This document shows positions 59,474 to 64,000 of a DNA stretch of 64,000 nucleotides, piece after piece. Position 1 is the first letter of the stretch, and each line of letters begins with the position of its first letter. Both the position numbers and the translations under genes were made by a program. The notes under the pieces are model-generated. The model ran no database searches. It saw only the letters and a program-made list of their open reading frames with translations, and was not told the origin of the DNA. The stretch comes from Paracoccus sp. MC1862 (GTDB lineage: Bacteria > Pseudomonadota > Alphaproteobacteria > Rhodobacterales > Rhodobacteraceae). The DNA lies in the NCBI RefSeq assembly GCF_016617715.1, contig NZ_CP067226.1, positions 1 to 64,000 of the forward strand, given 5' to 3'.

Positions 59474-60754
59474 TCACAGCCCCATACAGTTCGCGTAATA
59501 GGTCACGGTCGCCGGCCAGTCCGAGAAGATGCCCTTGACGCCCACTTCCTGCGCCAGCGTGTCCACCATCTCGTAGATCGCGCCGTCGTCCTGCGCCACC
59601 GAGGCGACCGAGCCGTAATACCAACCGCCGCCGTTCTCCGGGGTGATCGGGCCGGACCGTTCCAGCGACCAGCCGATCAGGTCCATGCCGGCGGCCTTGA
59701 CCGCCTTGGCGAACTCGGAGGCGACCATGTCGCCGTTCGGGCCCGGCACGATCATCATCGTCAATGCGGGTGCGATTGTCCTGATGCCCTTGTCGGCCAG
59801 CGGCTGCGGCGCATACATGCCCCAGGTCTCGGGGTTCTGGTTATCGAAGCCCTCGACCAGATCGGGATCCACCAGATAGGCGGCAGTCGCGGCGAACTCC
59901 GGCTCGTTGGCCAACCAGTAATCGATGTGCCCGATCTCGAAGCTTTGCAGGATCACGTCCTCGGGCGGGATGCCGGCGGCCTTGTATTCATCGACGATGG
60001 CCTGCGCGTAGTCGTCGTTGCCATAGCCCTCGAAGGGCATCTCTTCCACCGCCGCCTTCAGTTCAGGCGTGAACTTCGCACCGAGTGCCTTGAACAGCTG
60101 AATCGACTCGGCATGCGTCATCAGATGCGCACCGTTCGTGTAGAGGTCGGTGCGCCAGGTGGCGTTGCCGCCCATGTAGTCCTCAACGGTGGTGGCGGTT
60201 GGGTCCGACGAATCCATCTTGGGCTTCAGCGTGCGGAACTCGGCCAAGGTGATGTCCGAGGTGCGGCACTCTGCATTGGCCGGTTGGCCGTTCGCGGCGG
60301 GGGTGAAGGGCACGGTGCATTTGTCGGCCAAGGGCGTCGCGAGGATGTTCGTCGTGGTGTGCAGATCGTTCTGCGCGTGACGGCAGACCAACTGCTTGTC
60401 GCCGGTGAAGGCCACGTCGCATTCCAGCACGCCCGCACCCATCACGGCGGCGGCGAGGTTGGATTCCACCGTGTGTTCGGGAAACTGCAGTGGCGCCCCC
60501 CGGTGGCCGATCGAGAACTCGGACACCGTGGGCGTCTGGCCCACGCAGGACATCAGCTTGTCCTTCAGCGCGCCCGCTGGAAGCTTGTCGATCAGGTAGA
60601 AGGGACGGGGCCCGTAGGTGACGGCCGGCCGGGTCGCGCCCGCGAAGTCATAGGCGGCCGCCCCGGCGGCCGCTGGGGCGGGCGCGGCCTGTGCCGCCGC
60701 CATGGCCGGAGCCAGTGCGACCAGCGCGACGCTGCGAAGAAGGGAAAGGGACAT
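59474..60754 (-). CDS. glpQ: Periplasmic glycerophosphodiester phosphodiesterase
   Basis: A 426-residue exported GDPD-family enzyme that hydrolyses glycerophosphodiesters to glycerol-3-phosphate and an alcohol. Signal peptide about 1-21 (LLRSVALVALAPAMAAAQA). Active-site segments are IGHRGAPLQFPEHTVESNLA with the catalytic His and Glu, GVLECDVAFTGDKQLVCRHA with the metal ligands and second His, and LPFEG-type EEMPFEGYGNDDYAQ. An inserted loop of about 60 residues (KCTVPFTP to NATWRT) makes it longer than E. coli GlpQ. ATG at 60754 follows GGAGCA. Near phoX, it fits phosphate scavenging. Confidence 0.85.
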   Translation of the reverse strand: MSLSLLRSVALVALAPAMAAAQAAPAPAAAGAAAYDFAGATRPAVTYGPRPFYLIDKLPAGALKDKLMSCVGQTPTVSEFSIGHRGAPLQFPEHTVESNLAAAVMGAGVLECDVAFTGDKQLVCRHAQNDLHTTTNILATPLADKCTVPFTPAANGQPANAECRTSDITLAEFRTLKPKMDSSDPTATTVEDYMGGNATWRTDLYTNGAHLMTHAESIQLFKALGAKFTPELKAAVEEMPFEGYGNDDYAQAIVDEYKAAGIPPEDVILQSFEIGHIDYWLANEPEFAATAAYLVDPDLVEGFDNQNPETWGMYAPQPLADKGIRTIAPALTMMIVPGPNGDMVASEFAKAVKAAGMDLIGWSLERSGPITPENGGGWYYGSVASVAQDDGAIYEMVDTLAQEVGVKGIFSDWPATVTYYANCMGL

Positions 60755-61160
60755 CGGATGCTCCGTCATGAGGTGGACCGGCGGCTGTCAGGCGAGGCGC
60801 ATGATGAACCTTTCACGGGTCCGCGAAAGGCTGATGACATCGCATGTGTTCGGGAAGTGGTTCGAAGGCGGGTTGCTTTCCGCATGACTCCTCCGTGTCG
60901 CCCAGCCGATCGGACGGTGACATCCTGGGCATCGAATGTCCGCTTCCTGTCGCTATGCCGGCGCGGTCTGACTGGTGAGATCGGGGCCAACCCGCCGCTG
61001 AGCGGCAGCGGCAGGTCCGTGATCTCTTGAGCGTCTCTATCGCACGCCCTGATGGAGTCGGCTCCTGACCGTTTGGAACCGGCGCCGGCAGGGGCACCGC
61101 GGCGGCACGCGCTGGATGGCGAAGCCGGGCAAATCCCGGCTACGCCCTCTGTCTCCGGCG
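60755..61160. other. Gene-free stretch of 406 bp between phoX and glpQ
   Basis: No credible gene. CTTTC-N10-GAAAG (about 60806-60825) is a small inverted repeat near the glpQ start that may be regulatory. No clear Pho box or terminator was identified. Confidence 0.4.
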
Positions 61161-63140
61161 TCATGCGTCGCCGATGCGGCCGCCGCCTCGGCGGGTGATT
61201 GCGACGACGGCCGGACGAACCGGCATCGCGTCGTCGAAGTCGGGCCAGCGGGTCGAGAGATCCTCGTAGTAGGATGGGCGCCCGTGGCCCTTCCAGTCCT
61301 CGCCGCCGTCGCCCGGATGCTGGACCGCGACGAAGAAAGTCGTCATGTCCTCGGTCGGGCAAGGCCCGCAAAGCTCGGCCCCGACCGGGACGCGGTAGAA
61401 CAGCCGCGAGGTGCCGCGGGCGTCGCCTTCGGTGTCCACGGCCCACAGCCCGTCCGTGCGACCGGTGTCGGAGGGCGAGTTCCCGTCGGTCGAGACCCAC
61501 AGGCGGCCCTGAGCGTCGATCGCGGCGTTGTCGGGCATGCCGAACCACCCGTTCTCGGTTGTTTCGGTCGAGAACGTCGCACCGACCTCGGCGATCGAGG
61601 GGTCGCCGCACTGTAGCAGGACCTCCCACCGGCCAGTGGTGGCGGTGAAGTCCTGCCCCTCCTCGATGATCTCGATGATATGGCCGAAGGCGTTCTTCAC
61701 GCGCGGGTTGGCGGCGTTCGGCTCCTCGCGCTTCGTGTTGTTGGTCAGCATCACATAAGCGCGGCCATTGGCGGGGTTCGGCTGGATGTCCTCGGGACGG
61801 TCCATCGGCGTCGCTTCCAGCAGGTCGGCGGCGCGGCGGGTCTCGATCAGCACGTCGGCCTGGGACTCGAAACCGTTCGCGGCCGTCAGCGGGCCCTGGC
61901 CGTGGACCAGCGGCAGCCATTCCATCGAGCCGTCTTCGGTAAAGCGCGCGACATAGAGCGTGCCCTCGTCCAGCAGGTCCATGTTGGCGGCGCGGTCGTC
62001 GGGGTTGTATTGGCCCGCGGTCACGAACTTGTAGACGTAGTCGAAACGCTCGTCGTCGCCCAGGTAGAAGACTACGCGGCCATCCTCGGCCACGACGCTC
62101 TCGGCGCCCTCGTGCTTGAAGCGGCCCAGAGCGGTGCGCTTCTTCGGCACCGAGTTCGGGTCCATCACATCGACCTCGACGATCCAGCCGAAGCGGTTGG
62201 GCTCGCTCGGCTGCTTCGAGACGTCGAAGCGGTCGTGGAACCTGCCCCAGGCATAGGTGGCCTCGGGGATGCCCAGGCGCTCGTAGTTGGCGGCCTCGCG
62301 GTGGCCTTCGGGCAGTTCGCCCAGGAAATAGCCGTGGATGTTCTCCTCGGCCATGATGTAGGTGCCCCAGGGCGTGATGCCGCCGGCGCAGTTGTTGATG
62401 GTGCCGAGGACCTTGGTGCCGGTCGGATCGTCCGGCGTCTGCATGCGGGCATGGCCGGCTGCTGGGCCGCGGATCTCCATCGGCGTCTCGGCGGTGATGC
62501 GGCGGTTCATCGCGCCGTCCAGGACAACCTCCCACTTGCCGGCGTCGTTCCTGCGGATCTCGACGATGGTGCCTCCATGGGCAGCCATGTCGATGTCGAC
62601 GCGCGCCTCGTCCGCCTCGGAGACGGTGATCTCGCCCTCCTTCACCGTGACGATGCCGGGGAACATCAGGTGTTCGTTGGTGTACTCGTGGTTGACGCAG
62701 AGCAGGCCATGGTCGGTGCTGCCTTCCAGCGGCACGAAGCCCACGAAGTCGTTGTTGTAGCCAAACTGCCGGCGCTGCGCCTCGGCCGTCTGGGCCTTGG
62801 GGTCGAATTCCGGCGCATCGGCGAACAGCCTGTCGCCCCAGCGCAGCAGGACGTCGGCATTGTAGCCCTCGGCCACGTGGTGGTTCGCGTCTACACCAGC
62901 CTCGACCTCGGGGAAGGCGAAGGCCGACGCGCTCTGCGCCTTCGCTTCCGACGCAGCCATCATCGCCATCGGGCTGACGGTGGCGGCGATTGCTGCCGTC
63001 GCCAGCGAGCCCTTCAGGAACCCGCGCCGGGAAAAGCGGGCGGCGATGATCTCGCCCATGGTGCGGTTCGCGGTCGGGTTGGTGCCCGGGCCGTCGGCGT
63101 CCTCAAGCTGTGTGGTGCGGAAGGGGGTCTGGTTCGTCAT
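61161..63140 (-). CDS. phoX: PhoX-family alkaline phosphatase, Tat-exported
   Basis: A 659-residue calcium/iron-dependent phosphatase. A twin-arginine signal RFSRRGFLKGSLATAA (about residues 36-51) sits after a 35-residue n-region, normal for PhoX. Family segments include GLLCVNHEYTNEHLMFPG, NNCAGGITPWGTYIMAEENI, FHDRFDVSKQPSEPNRFGWI, ERFDYVYKFVTAGQYN and PEDIQPNPANGRAYVMLTNN. It releases phosphate from esters in the periplasm. Start at 63140 follows AGGAGAC; an upstream extension to 63173 is in frame. A Pho-box-like sequence lies 80-100 nt upstream. Confidence 0.9.
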   Translation of the reverse strand: MTNQTPFRTTQLEDADGPGTNPTANRTMGEIIAARFSRRGFLKGSLATAAIAATVSPMAMMAASEAKAQSASAFAFPEVEAGVDANHHVAEGYNADVLLRWGDRLFADAPEFDPKAQTAEAQRRQFGYNNDFVGFVPLEGSTDHGLLCVNHEYTNEHLMFPGIVTVKEGEITVSEADEARVDIDMAAHGGTIVEIRRNDAGKWEVVLDGAMNRRITAETPMEIRGPAAGHARMQTPDDPTGTKVLGTINNCAGGITPWGTYIMAEENIHGYFLGELPEGHREAANYERLGIPEATYAWGRFHDRFDVSKQPSEPNRFGWIVEVDVMDPNSVPKKRTALGRFKHEGAESVVAEDGRVVFYLGDDERFDYVYKFVTAGQYNPDDRAANMDLLDEGTLYVARFTEDGSMEWLPLVHGQGPLTAANGFESQADVLIETRRAADLLEATPMDRPEDIQPNPANGRAYVMLTNNTKREEPNAANPRVKNAFGHIIEIIEEGQDFTATTGRWEVLLQCGDPSIAEVGATFSTETTENGWFGMPDNAAIDAQGRLWVSTDGNSPSDTGRTDGLWAVDTEGDARGTSRLFYRVPVGAELCGPCPTEDMTTFFVAVQHPGDGGEDWKGHGRPSYYEDLSTRWPDFDDAMPVRPAVVAITRRGGGRIGDA

Positions 63141-63218
63141 CGCTGTCTCCTGCGTGAGCGCCTGCGGGCGCACTCCGTGGCATCATGCGGGGCTCCGCGT
63201 GCGGACGGCTTAGGAGCC

Positions 63219-63240
63219 GATCCTGACGATTACGTGACAG
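63219..63240 (-). promoter_or_regulatory. Pho-box-like site upstream of phoX
   Basis: Minus strand CTGTCACGTAATCGTCAG: a near-perfect first half-site (CTGTCAC against CTGTCAT) and a weaker second TCGTCAG at the required 11-nt period. PhoB binds such repeats in alphaproteobacteria. It is 79 nt upstream of the phoX ATG. Confidence 0.45.
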
Positions 63241-63477
63241 GTCCTGCGGAGAGCGGCATCAAATCGTGGGATCAAACACCTTGTGTGTCTCGACCCTGCT
63301 ATAGATGCCCCATCACCGGTCCCGGCCAGGACCGGTGATGGGGTGGGATACAGCGCCAAACACCTTGTGGCATGACCACGCTCTCTAGCGGGCTGATCTC
63401 GCCTCTCTTCACCGTCTCGAACAGTTGACGGCGGCCCGTTCCCCCGGGACCGCGAAGCATAAGGAAGAGAGAGCGAG
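63241..63477 (+). other. IS110 left-end non-coding region with perfect 15-bp hairpin
   Basis: Upstream of the transposase. CCCCATCACCGGTCC (63308-63322) and its exact complement (63329-63343) enclose a 6-nt loop, without a T tract. CAAACACCTTGTG is repeated at 63273-63285 and 63357-63369 around the hairpin. In IS110-group elements this region encodes the structured bridge RNA, so this is a candidate. The exact left boundary of the element is not determined. Confidence 0.45.
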
Positions 63478-64000
63478 ATGACAGCAGCGGCGACGCTGGT
63501 CGGGATGGCTGTCTCCCGCGACTGGCTCGATGGCTTCTGTCTGCCGTGTGGCCGCCGGTTCAGGCTCCCGAACTCGCCGGAAGGCCATACGCACTTGGCC
63601 GAGATCATCCAGGATCTGCCCGCGCCTTCAAGGATCGGCTTCGAGGGCTGTGAGAATCGGAAATCGATCCAGTGAGTCGATTTCCCGAACAGCGGTGGTC
63701 AGGAATGGGCACTCTGGACGCGGCTTGTCACGGCCGGGAAAGACGCCGTGCAGTCGTCCCCGGCCCAGATCAAGGCTTTCGCTTTTTCCAGAGGGAAGCG
63801 TGCAAAAACCGACCCGATCGATGCCGAGCTCATTGCCCGGTTCATGGCCTTCCGCCCCGAGGCCGGGCGAAGCCTGCCAGGCGAGAAGCTGCGGGTTCTC
63901 AGAGCCTTGACGACACGCAGGGCCCAGATCGGCGCACGAGCAAGACAGGGTATCGCCGCAGACCTGGAGGCCATGGACGCCGATCTCAGGACCATGCTCG
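63478..64000 (+). pseudogene. IS110-family transposase, interrupted and cut by the window end
   Basis: The N-terminal DEDD domain begins TAAATLVGMAVSRDWLDGF, where the usual GMDVS is GMAVS. It continues to LPAPSRIGFE. A 47-nt imperfect palindrome (63647-63693) then brings an in-frame TGA (63673-63675). After it the same frame resumes with GGQEWALWTRLVTAG, AFAFSRGKRAKTDPIDAELI, ARFMAFRPEAGRSLPGEK and RALTTRRAQ, and a short deletion relative to the family occurs at QIGARARQGIAADLE. AAGGAAG precedes the ATG. The element is probably inactive. Confidence 0.75.

Noticed and set aside
61680..63338. Plus-strand frame of 552 codons across phoX
   Set aside because: Shadow of phoX; no domain and biased composition.
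1..64000. CRISPR arrays, tRNA or rRNA genes, prophage structural genes
   Set aside because: No regularly spaced repeats, no tRNA-like cloverleaf or rRNA sequence and no phage head or tail genes were recognised by eye.

Overview
The window looks like part of an accessory replicon (plasmid or chromid) of a Paracoccus-like alphaproteobacterium of the Rhodobacterales. The base composition is GC-rich, a RepC-type replication initiator lies at the left edge, and most products are of Rhodobacterales/Rhizobiales type. This assignment is inferred from gene content; no rRNA or tRNA gene was seen, and no CRISPR array.

Layout. (1) 0.1-7.8 kb, plasmid-style backbone: repC, a SNase-like nuclease, a small zinc-ribbon protein, a Crp/Fnr regulator, a parDE toxin-antitoxin pair with a 27-bp operator, and a RecD2-type helicase. 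(2) 8-15 kb, polyhydroxyalkanoate/stress module: two PHB-depolymerase-like esterases, a LysM protein, a ribbon-helix-helix regulator, a hemerythrin-phasin-like protein behind a TGC-rich palindrome cluster, and two DUF2382 proteins. (3) 15.2-17.9 kb, two convergent RTX proteins, one with a GDSL esterase domain. (4) 18.2-21.8 kb, a pile of insertion sequences: IS6-type end, IS21 and IS30 relics, an IS3 transposase split by an IS256 element, and an ISNCY element.

(5) 21.9-49.1 kb, catabolic island. A livGFHM transporter, an acyl-CoA dehydrogenase, a reductase-hydratase pair, and an 11-gene minus-strand operon (badH-badI-aliB-aliA-SDR-fadB-like-thiolase-gcdH-etfB-etfA-thioesterase) are controlled by divergent badR. 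Together they can be read as a route for cyclohexanecarboxylate: CoA activation (AliA), desaturation (AliB), hydration (BadK-like crotonase), oxidation (BadH), ring opening to pimeloyl-CoA (BadI), beta-oxidation to glutaryl-CoA, and decarboxylating oxidation to crotonyl-CoA (GcdH), with ETF taking the electrons. A LivK-type binding protein with its own strong promoter, two more acyl-CoA ligases, a crotonase, an SDR and a GST follow.

(6) 49.2-53.6 kb: a Tn3-type resolvase with candidate res sites, a class A penicillin-binding protein whose frame lacks a clear start, and a secreted protein. (7) 53.7-63.2 kb: an arsenic operon (arsR-arsC fusion, GAPDH, arsJ) with an operator-overlapping, probably leaderless promoter. 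An IS21 element whose istA is broken by an 11-bp tandem duplication separates it from glpQ and phoX. (8) 63.2-64 kb: an IS110-family end with a transposase interrupted by a 47-bp imperfect palindrome; it runs off the window.
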